Shown here piece after piece: positions 1 to 7,548 of a stretch of 64,000 nucleotides of DNA. The stretch's first letter is position 1. Each line of letters opens with the position of its first letter. The notes below the pieces were generated by a model that was not told the DNA's origin, did no database searches, and worked only from the letters and a program-made list of their open reading frames with translations. Location of the stretch: assembly GCF_030129945.1 (NCBI RefSeq), contig NZ_JARRAF010000006.1:1-64000 (forward strand), written 5' to 3'. A program made the position numbers and the translations under genes. The DNA is from Parachitinimonas caeni. GTDB lineage: Bacteria > Pseudomonadota > Gammaproteobacteria > Burkholderiales > Chitinimonadaceae.

Positions 1-125
1 CGCCGGATTTGGGCCTGCTGCCGCGTTATAAATCGCGTGGCTTATCACTAAGCGGCGCGCTTTTTGCCTTGCATCAGGCCCAAATCCGACGAAACGCGAT
101 CCGGAAATAAAATGTCAACAGAGCC
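1..125. mobile_element. Mini-element copy A, cut by the window edge
   Basis: This is the right part of the repeat family also found at 720, 19193, 23024 and 34929. It ends with GTCAACAGAGCC at 125 followed by TA (126-127). The body contains the two arms of hairpin module 1, an outer stem built from the GCCGGATTTGGGCC and GGCCCAAATCCGACG segments. It closely matches the right half of copy B. The left terminus lies outside the window. Confidence 0.8.
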
Positions 126-267
126 TAGCAAAAAAAGAAGCGGCCGAATCACGCCACTTCCAGTATGGCGGGAATCCGAACGGATGAGGACAGTGCCACC
201 CCATCGACCAGAAGGCCGGATTTCCTGCTTGCCCACACCGCCTGGAAGCCGCCTGGAGGATAAAACC

Positions 268-720
268 ATGAACCCACTGGCCCGAATCTGTTCTGTTGAC
301 GACATCCTGCTGGATATCAACGCGATAGGACAGCAGCAGCTGTTCGACACCATTGCCCGCCATGTTCACGACAACTATGGCCTTGCCGACCAGCACATTG
401 CACGGCGTCTGGCTGAACGGGAAAAAATGGGGACGACGGCACTAGGTAAAGGGGTTGCCATCCCCCACGCGCGGGTACCCGGTCTGCAGGTAGCCATCGG
501 TCTGATCATCCGCCCCACCCTGCCGCTGCCTTTCGGCGCCGCAGATGGCAAACCGGTCGAGCACTTTCTGACTTTGCTGGTGCCTGAACATGCAACCCAG
601 ACACATCTCGATCTGCTGGCTGCCGCTGCGGGTCTGCTCTGGCAAAACGCCTTCCGCGATGCACTGAAACAAGCGCATTCGCCACGCGAAGTACATCGCC
701 TGCTGCTGGGAGTGCATTAG
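268..720 (+). CDS. ptsN: PTS IIA domain protein, PtsN-like (150 aa)
   Basis: A single PTS EIIA domain of the fructose/mannitol/nitrogen type. The phospho-acceptor motif GVAIPHARVPG places the active His at residue 67, and the length of 150 aa fits PtsN (EIIA-Ntr). Family members take a phosphate from NPr and regulate potassium uptake and nitrogen or carbon metabolism; no sugar permease domain is attached. The ATG at 268 is chosen because GGAGGA lies 7 nt upstream; the open frame running back to 64 is only sequence of the upstream mini-element. The gene is not next to rpoN/hpf, the classic ptsN neighbourhood, so it may be a second, PtsN-like paralogue. Its stop codon TAG (718-720) is formed at the junction with mini-element B: TA is the target dinucleotide and G is the first base of the element. 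Confidence 0.8.
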   Translation: MNPLARICSVDDILLDINAIGQQQLFDTIARHVHDNYGLADQHIARRLAEREKMGTTALGKGVAIPHARVPGLQVAIGLIIRPTLPLPFGAADGKPVEHFLTLLVPEHATQTHLDLLAAAAGLLWQNAFRDALKQAHSPREVHRLLLGVH

Positions 721-985
721 GCTCTGTTGACGTTTTGTTTCCGGTCGCGCCAGGCCGAGTTTTGGGGCAGGGCTAGGCAGGGTGAGCGCGGTTTAGCGAG
801 CTAAATAAGCGATCCCTAACGACACCATGCCCCAAAAATCGACCCGGCCCGGAGGGTTTCGCCGGATTTGGGCCCGCTGCCGCGTTAAAAATCGCTTGCT
901 TAGCCCACTAAGCGGCGCGCTTTTCGCCTTGCATCAGGCCCAAATCCGACGAAACGCGATCCGGAAATAAAATGTCAACAGAGCC
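720..985. mobile_element. Mini-element copy B (266 bp, two hairpin modules)
   Basis: A complete copy with inverted termini GGCTCTGTTGACG and TGTCAACAGAGCC, flanked on both sides by TA (718-719 and 986-987). Inside are two imperfect hairpins. Module 2 (about 745-845) pairs GAGTTTTGGGGCA with TGCCCCAAAAATCG. Module 1 (about 855-960) pairs TTTCGCCGGATTTGGGCC with GGCCCAAATCCGACGAAA. There is no open frame for a transposase, so the element is non-autonomous. Confidence 0.85.
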
Positions 986-1107
986 TAAGTTCTGTCGGCG
1001 TAGTACGGAAGCGGCAAGGCAAGGCAAGGCGACGTCACGACACAACTTTGGAACAGCGTGCGCAGACATTGCGCAGGCCACAGCGGGGCATTCTGTCAGC
1101 GGTCCTC

Positions 1108-1146
1108 GAAAAAAAGCCCAAGTCCACCCAGCGGGCGGAACTTGGG
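1108..1146 (-). terminator. Rho-independent terminator of the solute-binding protein gene
   Basis: On the minus strand a hairpin with CCCAAGT/ACTTGGG arms is followed by a run of seven T. It lies just after the stop codon of the gene starting at 1935. Confidence 0.6.
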
Positions 1147-1158
1147 ACAGAGGGAGGT

Positions 1159-1935
1159 TTACTTGAAGTTCTGCATCTGCTTCTTGTACTCAGGCGACTC
1201 ACGCACACTGGCTACCGCTTCCCAAACCTGCTTGGAAAAGTCGGCATGCTTGGCCACAAAGGGCTTCGATAGCATCAGAAAGTAAGGCTTCTCGACCAGG
1301 GGTGGCGAAATTTTCTCAACCTTGCTGGCAAACTCGGGGTTACCCGCCACGCTGACATCACCTTCCTGTGTTTGCAGCGCAACGGCTACCACACGCCCCG
1401 CAACCAGCTTCTTCAGATTATCGTCAGCGCCACGAATCGCATCATCAACCTTGACGCCCAAACCTTTGAGTTGATCGACAACCGAGAAACCCGATTGCGC
1501 CCCCACCGAACCATCGGCATTCTTGATCGCCTTGCCGTCCCACTCGACTTTGCCACCCTTGAGCCGATACAGGCTGTAGCTGTCGTCCAGCATCCGCTTG
1601 CTGGCATCCGGCTTGTCCCCGCTCATCGGATAGTGGCCCATCTCCATCCGGTCGGCCTTGAAGCTGATCTTGAACAAGCCATCCAGATTGCCCTGCTTGA
1701 CCTCATCCATGCAGCGTTTCCAGGGCAGCTGCTGAATGTCGATCTTGATGCCAAGCTTCTTTTCCACCATCTGCATCATGATGATGTTCAGCCCCGGCCG
1801 CCCTTTAAGCAGCCACGGAAAAGACTCTTCGTTCTCGGTACAGATTTTCATCTCGGCGGGCTTGTCTGCCGCCAGAGCCGGCATCAGTACAGTCAGACCC
1901 AATAAACCTGTAGCCAATACACGCAGTTTAAACAT
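1159..1935 (-). CDS. Periplasmic solute-binding protein, SBP_bac_3 type (258 aa)
   Basis: The first 22 residues form a signal peptide ending in LMPALA-AD. The rest reads as a type II periplasmic binding domain of the polar amino acid family: an N-terminal lobe beginning with MKICTENEESFPW and a C-terminal lobe starting near KVDDAIRGADDNLKKLVAGRV. No permease or ATPase gene is adjacent. Solitary members of this group in proteobacteria are often soluble sensors or orphan binding proteins rather than transporter parts, so the ligand is unknown. A GGGGA ribosome site lies upstream of the ATG at 1935. The gene is transcribed away from the deacetylase pseudogene at 2089, leaving a 153-bp divergent region. 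Confidence 0.75.
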   Translation of the reverse strand: MFKLRVLATGLLGLTVLMPALAADKPAEMKICTENEESFPWLLKGRPGLNIIMMQMVEKKLGIKIDIQQLPWKRCMDEVKQGNLDGLFKISFKADRMEMGHYPMSGDKPDASKRMLDDSYSLYRLKGGKVEWDGKAIKNADGSVGAQSGFSVVDQLKGLGVKVDDAIRGADDNLKKLVAGRVVAVALQTQEGDVSVAGNPEFASKVEKISPPLVEKPYFLMLSKPFVAKHADFSKQVWEAVASVRESPEYKKQMQNFK

Positions 1936-2088
1936 GATGATCCCCGATCAGCGCTAAACACTCTCGTTATAGCTCTGATTACACACCAGATTCCAACCAG
2001 ATTTACCCACCCCCAAGCACAGCATGCTCTGGATCACGCACATCTGCCACGCCACAATAGCGCGCATACCACTTTCTGGGTCCGCAAC

Positions 2089-3039
2089 GTGCTAAAAACA
2101 AAAACCCTATTATCCTCGCTATTGGGCTTGCTGATTTCTGCAACAACCCTCGCCGCCGATGAAAAATCCATCGCCATTACGATTGACGATCTGCCATTGG
2201 ATGACAACACCGCCAGCATCGCCGACAAAGAACGATATACCTTGGCGATTTTGGAGAGTTTGAAGCGCCATGGCGTTGTCGCTACGGCTTTTGTCAACGA
2301 AGACAAGTTGCTGGTGAAAGGAGAAATCGATCGGCATGTTGCTTTGCTCGAACGCTGGCTGGATGCCGGCATGCAGCTGGGCAATCACAATTTCGGACAC
2401 TTAGGCTTGTGGCAAACGGCCTTGCCGTCCTATCAGGATGCCGTCGTACGCGGCGATACCATTACCCGCTGGTAGCTGGAAAAACGTGGCGCCAAGCCCG
2501 TTTTCTACCGCTACCCGTTCAGCCAGAGCGGGAAGACTGACCAGGAAAAGGACCTGTTTGAGTCATTTCTGGAACAACGTGGTTACCGCATCGCCCCGTT
2601 TACCGTCGAACATGACGATTATTATTTTTCGTGCGTCTATGATAGTGCCGTCATCAACGGCAAGCCTGCTGACAAACCTGCAATCATCAACGCCTATCTC
2701 ACGCACTTTGACGAATCACTGCCTGTCTTCGAAACCATGAGCAATGAGTTGTTCAATCGGCAGATCGCCCAGATCCTGCTCATTCACGCCAACCGCTTGA
2801 ACGCCGATAGCCTCGATAAAACCCTGAGCCGCCTGCGAGCCAGAGGCAATCGCTTCGTAACACTCGAGCAGGCTCTGCAAGACCCGGCCTATCGCCAGAA
2901 AGACAGGGCAAGCCGCCAGTTTGGTCCATCCTGGTTGGCGCGTTGGGCAAGAGTGCAAGGCAAAAAATTGTCGGTTTATGGTCAACCCGACCCTGCCGGC
3001 TGGATTGCAGATCAACACCAGCGGTATTGCAAATCTTAG
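2089..3039 (+). pseudogene. Polysaccharide deacetylase family protein interrupted by an in-frame TAG
   Basis: The frame opens at a GTG (2089) with a signal peptide ending TTLA-ADE and continues with NodB-fold motifs: the metal Asp pair in ITIDDLP, the HxxxH motif in GNHNFGH, and RYPF of the arginine motif after the break. A TAG at 2473-2475, after ITRW, splits a frame that is otherwise open, without any shift, to 3039 (317 codons). The downstream part begins with LEKRGAKPVFYRYPF and ends in LSVYGQPDPAGW, so both halves are needed for the domain. The lesion could be TGG-to-TAG or CAG-to-TAG. Family members remove N- or O-acetyl groups from glycans in the periplasm. Inactive unless the amber codon is suppressed or is a sequencing error. 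The GTG has no strong ribosome site. Confidence 0.75.
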
Positions 3040-3058
3040 GTTCTGCGGATACCACAGC

Positions 3059-3083
3059 AAAACGGGCGCCGAAGCGCCCGTTC
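3059..3083 (-). terminator. Terminator with UUCG-type loop
   Basis: On the minus strand AACGGGCGC, CTTCGG-like loop, GCGCCCGTT is followed by TTTT. It ends transcription of the thioredoxin gene and could also act on the converging deacetylase pseudogene. Confidence 0.7.
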
Positions 3084-3121
3084 AATCCACCCATCAATGC
3101 TGTGCAAGACTCTGCCGATGC

Positions 3122-3583
3122 CTACTTGGCCGCCATGGTCTTGAAGAACTCATAGATCTTTTCTTCACCCATGCCACGGGCGTCGGCGAGTTCGCCGGCA
3201 CGGGTCGCGTAGACAACTTCGTTCTTGTCGCTGACCACCACCACTGATGGAATCCCCTTGCCTATCGGGTCGCCATAGACCTTGGCCAGATCCAGATTCT
3301 TGTCGAAACGGCCCACATCAACCTTGACCAGCTTGTATTTCGACTTCACCAGATCAGCGGTGCGGCCAAGGTGCAGTGCCTTGTCCAGTTCACGGCAGTC
3401 TTTGCACCAGTTGGCGCCAAACACCAGCAACATCTTCTTGCCGGACTTGGTGGCATCCTGCAGCGCCTGCGCAACCTCGGTCTTGGCGTTGGCAGTCTCG
3501 TCGTAAGGCATGGCATCGGCGGCATGGGCCTGCGACAGCAGCGATGCCGCCGCCAGCAAACTGAACAAGGTGGTACGTAGCAT
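3122..3583 (-). CDS. Periplasmic thioredoxin-like protein (153 aa)
   Basis: A cleavable signal peptide ending SQAHA-AD is followed by one thioredoxin fold. The redox motif is WCKDC (Cys60 and Cys63), followed by RELDKAL, which is the DUF255/thioredoxin_7-like pattern rather than classical WCGPC. The cis-Pro region reads GKGIPSVVV. Such proteins reduce or protect thiols of exported proteins. The start at 3583 has GAGGAG 7 nt upstream. A terminator follows at 3059-3083 and the gene appears monocistronic. Its partner is unknown. Confidence 0.8.
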   Translation of the reverse strand: MLRTTLFSLLAAASLLSQAHAADAMPYDETANAKTEVAQALQDATKSGKKMLLVFGANWCKDCRELDKALHLGRTADLVKSKYKLVKVDVGRFDKNLDLAKVYGDPIGKGIPSVVVVSDKNEVVYATRAGELADARGMGEEKIYEFFKTMAAK

Positions 3584-3638
3584 GGTTTCTCCTCGAACTT
3601 GGTTGTTTGGATACAGCGGGTAATGCAGTCAAGCCGCT

Positions 3639-4580
3639 TCAGCGCTCAAAGCGGAAACACTGGTGAATCTTGCGATTGCGAAAATCTTCGGGTACCGACT
3701 GGGCACTGATGTCACACATGCCGGGCATGGCGGCCAGGCGCGGGTCGAGCTTGAAACTGCGAAGATTGGTCGAAAAATACAGGATGCCGCCCGGCGTCAG
3801 CAAATCCAGGCAACGATCAACCAGCCAGTCATGGTCACGCTGTACATCCAGCACGCCGATCATCTTGGCAGAGTTGGAAAAGCTCGGTGGGTCCATCACG
3901 ATCAGATCGAACTTCTCGCCATCCTGGCAGGCGTTGTCGAGATACTGGAACACATCGGCCCGCTCGCGCTGATGCTGGTTGAGGTCCATCCCATTGAGTT
4001 CGAAGTTACGCTTGGCCCAGTCAAGATAGGTATTGGACAAATCCACCGTCACCGAGGCAGGGGCGCCGCCTGCCGCGGCATAGACGCTGAAGCTGCCGGT
4101 ATACGAAAACAGATTCAGGAAACGCCGCCCGGCCGCTTCGGCCTGCACCCGCTGCCGGGTGTTGCGGTGATCGAGAAACAGGCCGGTATCGAGATACGCG
4201 TCCAGATTCACCCAGAATCGGTGGCCGCCCTCTTCGACGATAAAATCCTCGCCTTCAGTGCCGGTCTTTTCATACTGGGCGGTTCCTTTCTGCCGGCGGC
4301 GCTGCTTGAAAGCGACCTTATCCGGCGCGACTTCCAGCACTTCGGCCGCGACCGCACTGGCCGCTGCTACCCAGGCGGCATGCTCTTCATCGGTCTGCTG
4401 CCAACCGGTATCAAACTCGGCCAGATATGCCCGGTCGGCATAGCGGTCTACCGCCAGCGGGAACTCCGGCTGGTCCCGGTCATACACCCGAAAGCAGCTG
4501 ATGCCCTGTCGGCGCGCCCATTTACCCCAGTGCCGGGCGTTTTTGGAAAGTCGGTTCTTGAAAGTGGAGAAATCGGACAT
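3639..4580 (-). CDS. rlmK: RlmK-type 23S rRNA (guanine) methyltransferase, stand-alone (313 aa)
   Basis: A class I SAM-dependent methyltransferase that matches the C-terminal (RlmK) half of the E. coli fusion RlmKL. It begins with the diagnostic NRLSKNARHWGKWARRQGI segment and has CFRVYDRDQPEFPLAVDRY. The Rossmann motif I is FLNLFSYTGSFSVYAA (about 175-190) and the catalytic motif IV is MDPPSF. RlmK makes m7G2069 in 23S rRNA, and RlmL makes m2G2445. Here the RlmL half is absent, so the gene represents the unfused form or a paralogue. The ATG at 4580 has a weak ribosome site. Expected to be cytosolic. Confidence 0.8.
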   Translation of the reverse strand: MSDFSTFKNRLSKNARHWGKWARRQGISCFRVYDRDQPEFPLAVDRYADRAYLAEFDTGWQQTDEEHAAWVAAASAVAAEVLEVAPDKVAFKQRRRQKGTAQYEKTGTEGEDFIVEEGGHRFWVNLDAYLDTGLFLDHRNTRQRVQAEAAGRRFLNLFSYTGSFSVYAAAGGAPASVTVDLSNTYLDWAKRNFELNGMDLNQHQRERADVFQYLDNACQDGEKFDLIVMDPPSFSNSAKMIGVLDVQRDHDWLVDRCLDLLTPGGILYFSTNLRSFKLDPRLAAMPGMCDISAQSVPEDFRNRKIHQCFRFER

Positions 4581-4838
4581 GCAAAGTTACGGGTAGACAT
4601 GGAATCGGCTGATTATACGCTGGACCGATGATTTATCTGGAAGATTCTCTGGAAATAAATTGATATACAACTCAATGCAATATTACGTCAAACTTCTTTC
4701 CGTGCCGATTTATATCATAGATCTATAAACTCCAAGTCGGCAGGGCATAACAAAATCAATAACCATCCAATCCACCACAAAATCGCTCTTTCCGCACCCT
4801 CCTCACGCATCATTGACTACCAAGCGCCATCCTATTTC

Positions 4839-5468
4839 TTAACCTGGCTCATTCATAATATAGAGTAGATATTTTTTTTGATAAATCGCCTGTCTCAGCT
4901 GAACACATAGCGTTCTTAAAAAACACAATAGTGTTTCTACATTATCCCCTTCTCCCATACCACCCAGATCCATACTAATCGAATCATCTTGCGCGGCTTC
5001 TGCCACCCTGGAATATTTAAGCTCATATTCAATTTTTCCATCCAGAATTTTGGCCAAGTCAACAGGGCTTACTTTTGCAAATTTGATGATATCTTCCAAT
5101 TCAGACAAGGACTGCATTTGCTGATCCCGATCCAGAACACACTTCAGGCAATCAATAACAAAATACATCTCATCCACTTCAAATTTTCTTATCTTCTCCA
5201 GATTTATACCAGCTAAAAAATCTAATGAAACGTATTTGCGTTCAGCTATTATTTTCTCCATCTGCCAATGAAACCATCCGCTCCTACAGCAGTAGTAAGT
5301 GGAAATAGGCACTTCTATTAATTCGCCAGCCTCGCCTGTCGACTCTTGCAACGATCTTTGCGCGTACGCCTGATTTTTAAATTTATACCAAGCTTCTTCG
5401 CTCGGCAAAGTCTCTATAAAATCGGGCGTATCCACAAGATATGAGGCATAAGTAAAATCATATGACAT
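4839..5468 (-). CDS. Hypothetical protein, AT-rich orphan (209 aa)
   Basis: I do not recognise a family. The protein is soluble, acidic, without signal peptide or membrane segment, and predicted mostly alpha-helical. It has a Tyr/Trp/Cys-rich stretch (ISTYYCCRSGWFHWQMEK) near residues 55-72. The ATG at 5468 is supported by GAGGGTG 5 nt upstream. The gene and both flanks (about 4600-5700) are clearly more AT-rich than the neighbouring rlmK and flgL, which suggests recent acquisition. Size, composition and solitary position resemble orphan immunity proteins of polymorphic toxin systems, but that is only a guess. Confidence 0.6.
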   Translation of the reverse strand: MSYDFTYASYLVDTPDFIETLPSEEAWYKFKNQAYAQRSLQESTGEAGELIEVPISTYYCCRSGWFHWQMEKIIAERKYVSLDFLAGINLEKIRKFEVDEMYFVIDCLKCVLDRDQQMQSLSELEDIIKFAKVSPVDLAKILDGKIEYELKYSRVAEAAQDDSISMDLGGMGEGDNVETLLCFLRTLCVQLRQAIYQKKYLLYIMNEPG

Positions 5469-5740
5469 TTGGCACCCTCGAAAGTTAACTACAACAAATC
5501 CCTACCTAATCAGCATCACCTACTGACAATTTAAATTAAATGACTTGCACTCAAAAAATATTACCAGCCCCTGGCTCACTTTGAGAAAATTAAAACTTAA
5601 TCACCGATAAGACTTGCACATCAGCATTCCGCTGCTGTCATCGGCAGATTCGTTCATAGCATCTTCCATCTGACCATATTACGTTAAGGTTAGTTACCAC
5701 CCAAAAAAAGTAAAGTTCACCCCTATCAACCTCGCAAATA
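5469..5740. other. AT-rich intergenic region without a gene
   Basis: 272 bp between the orphan gene and the flgL terminator. I see no open frame with a ribosome site and no clear promoter. It continues the AT-rich composition of the orphan gene. Confidence 0.5.
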
Positions 5741-5768
5741 AAAAGGGGCTTGCAGCCCCTTTTTATTT
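5741..5768 (-). terminator. Bidirectional terminator after flgL
   Basis: AAAAGGGGCT / AGCCCCTTTT with a TGC loop (5741-5763) is followed by T-rich sequence on both strands. It lies 25 bp after the stop codon of flgL and closes the flagellar cluster. Confidence 0.85.
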
Positions 5769-5792
5769 CATTTACCGACATTCGGCTGATCT

Positions 5793-7460
5793 TTATTGCA
5801 CATACTGGAACAGGGATAAATTCTGCACCTGGGCAAAAGAGCGGCGAGCGGCATCCAGATAGGTCTGGGTCAGCGAGAAGTCGGTAATGGCTTTGGCGTA
5901 GTCCAGATCGTTCATGCGGCTGATCGAGTCCTTGTACTGGATATTCAAATCCTGATTAGTGTTGCGTACGGCATCCATTTCTTTCAGCCGTGCGCCGATA
6001 TTGCTCTGGTTGCCCAGAACCTGCCCCAGGCTGTTGTTGAGGTTGGCAATCACCCCGTTGAGCCGGTTCTGCAGCGTGGCCATGCCATCGTCGGTGCCCT
6101 GATAGCTGGTAAGTGCCGTCGAGAATTCGCCGAGGGTCGAGAAGATATCGTGCTCAACGCTGGGGCGAATGGCGAAGCTATCGCCGTCAGCCGGTACGCC
6201 ACTGACGTCGAACTTGCCGCCGAAATCCCAGTTGGCAACCAGCGGGGTGTTCTCGCCGGGCAGCTGGCGCAGTTCGATATCGCCACCGGGCTTGTACAAG
6301 CGCGGGTAGGTGTTCGGATTGCCGGGGGTATCATCGCGTGCGCCGAGCGGGGTGCCGGCGGTGTAGTCGAAGCCATCGATCATCGACTTGTTGAAGTTGG
6401 GATTCACGCTGCCATTGGTCAGCACCGGCCGGTTGTCGATGATGTCGTAACGGGTCAGCTTGCGATTGCCGGTCGGGTCGTTCGGATCGTTGACGGAATG
6501 AAACTGCACCCGAAACGCCTGCACATTGTTGGGGTCGGCCCACTTGTTCGGGTCGGTGACCACGCCGGTGCTGATGACGCCGGTGCCCACATTTTTGGTG
6601 ACGGTCGGATTGATGCGACCCGTCGTCAGTGCCTGCGGCTGCGGCCCCACCGCCACAAAACGCACCCCCCAACCAGGCAACACGCCTGCCTGCAGTGCGG
6701 CGTGATCCATGGTCACCTGGGCGTTATCAGCAAGGCGGGTGATCGTGTAATTCGTCCCGTCAAAGTCGATCTTGAACTCGGATGCGGTATAGGCGGAGGC
6801 CCAGTCACGCGAGGCGACGATTGAGCCGCCCCCTTTGAGGGTGATCGAATTGGGAAGGTCAGGCGTCGCCATGCCGGTGGCGTAGGTACCATTCCCATCC
6901 TTGATCTTGAAGAACAGATCCGCCCCCGAATCTGACACCGGAATCTGCCGCCCGGTGGAAATCTGCACGCGACGCTGACCTTCGTCGCCGTTATAGGTCA
7001 CCGAGCCGAAGTTCAACTCGGTAAATGGCTGGGTCGAACCCTGAAAACCAGAGAACAGATACTGGCCATTGCCATCGGTTGAATTTCCGAGCGCGATCAA
7101 CTCGGCATAACGTCCGCGCAGCTCCTGGTCGAGCATCTTTTTCTCGGCCAGGGTCAGCGACGGGTTGCCGGCATTGACGGCCAGGGTTTGAACATCCTGT
7201 AGCACCCGTATCACCTGCTGCATATTGCCTTCGGCCAGAGACAGCGCACCACGGGCGTAGTCGGTGTTCTCGATGTATTGCTCGTTCAGCTGGGTGGATT
7301 GGGTAAGGTCGAGCGTGCGGGCCGCCGATACCGGATCATCCGCAGGAGACAAAATCCGGCGGCCGGTAGAAAGCTGTTGCTGGTGCTTGACCAGCTCGGC
7401 CTGACGGTTCTGCAGGGCGGAAACACCCAGATCGTAAATGGTATTGGTACTGACTCGCAT
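5793..7460 (-). CDS. flgL: Flagellar hook-filament junction protein FlgL (555 aa, enlarged)
   Basis: The N-terminal flagellin-like helix is diagnostic (MRVSTNTIYDLGVSALQNRQ, with QQLSTGRRILSPADDPVSAARTL), and the C-terminal helix ends in LSLFQYVQ. FlgL sits between FlgK and the filament. At 555 aa it is much longer than the enterobacterial protein (about 317 aa). The extra sequence lies in the central surface-exposed part and includes a segment around residues 225-270 (FDGTNYTITRLADNAQ ... GWGVRF) that matches the repeated modules of FlgK. It follows flgK by 88 bp with a good AGGAG site and ends at the strong terminator at 5741. Confidence 0.93.
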   Translation of the reverse strand: MRVSTNTIYDLGVSALQNRQAELVKHQQQLSTGRRILSPADDPVSAARTLDLTQSTQLNEQYIENTDYARGALSLAEGNMQQVIRVLQDVQTLAVNAGNPSLTLAEKKMLDQELRGRYAELIALGNSTDGNGQYLFSGFQGSTQPFTELNFGSVTYNGDEGQRRVQISTGRQIPVSDSGADLFFKIKDGNGTYATGMATPDLPNSITLKGGGSIVASRDWASAYTASEFKIDFDGTNYTITRLADNAQVTMDHAALQAGVLPGWGVRFVAVGPQPQALTTGRINPTVTKNVGTGVISTGVVTDPNKWADPNNVQAFRVQFHSVNDPNDPTGNRKLTRYDIIDNRPVLTNGSVNPNFNKSMIDGFDYTAGTPLGARDDTPGNPNTYPRLYKPGGDIELRQLPGENTPLVANWDFGGKFDVSGVPADGDSFAIRPSVEHDIFSTLGEFSTALTSYQGTDDGMATLQNRLNGVIANLNNSLGQVLGNQSNIGARLKEMDAVRNTNQDLNIQYKDSISRMNDLDYAKAITDFSLTQTYLDAARRSFAQVQNLSLFQYVQ

Positions 7461-7548
7461 GATTGCTGCTCCTGCCTGACCCCCGCCTCTTGCTACCGGG
7501 CGCCCTGGCTGATTGGTTCAACGATCCTGGGCATAGGCCCAGCATCGC

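Noticed and set aside
64-267. N-terminal extension of the PtsN-like protein
   Set aside because: The frame is open through mini-element A but has no ribosome site; GGAGGA and the family length support the ATG at 268.
3663-4631. A 322-codon open frame opposite the rlmK gene
   Set aside because: It is an antisense shadow of the methyltransferase, whose motifs read clearly on the minus strand.
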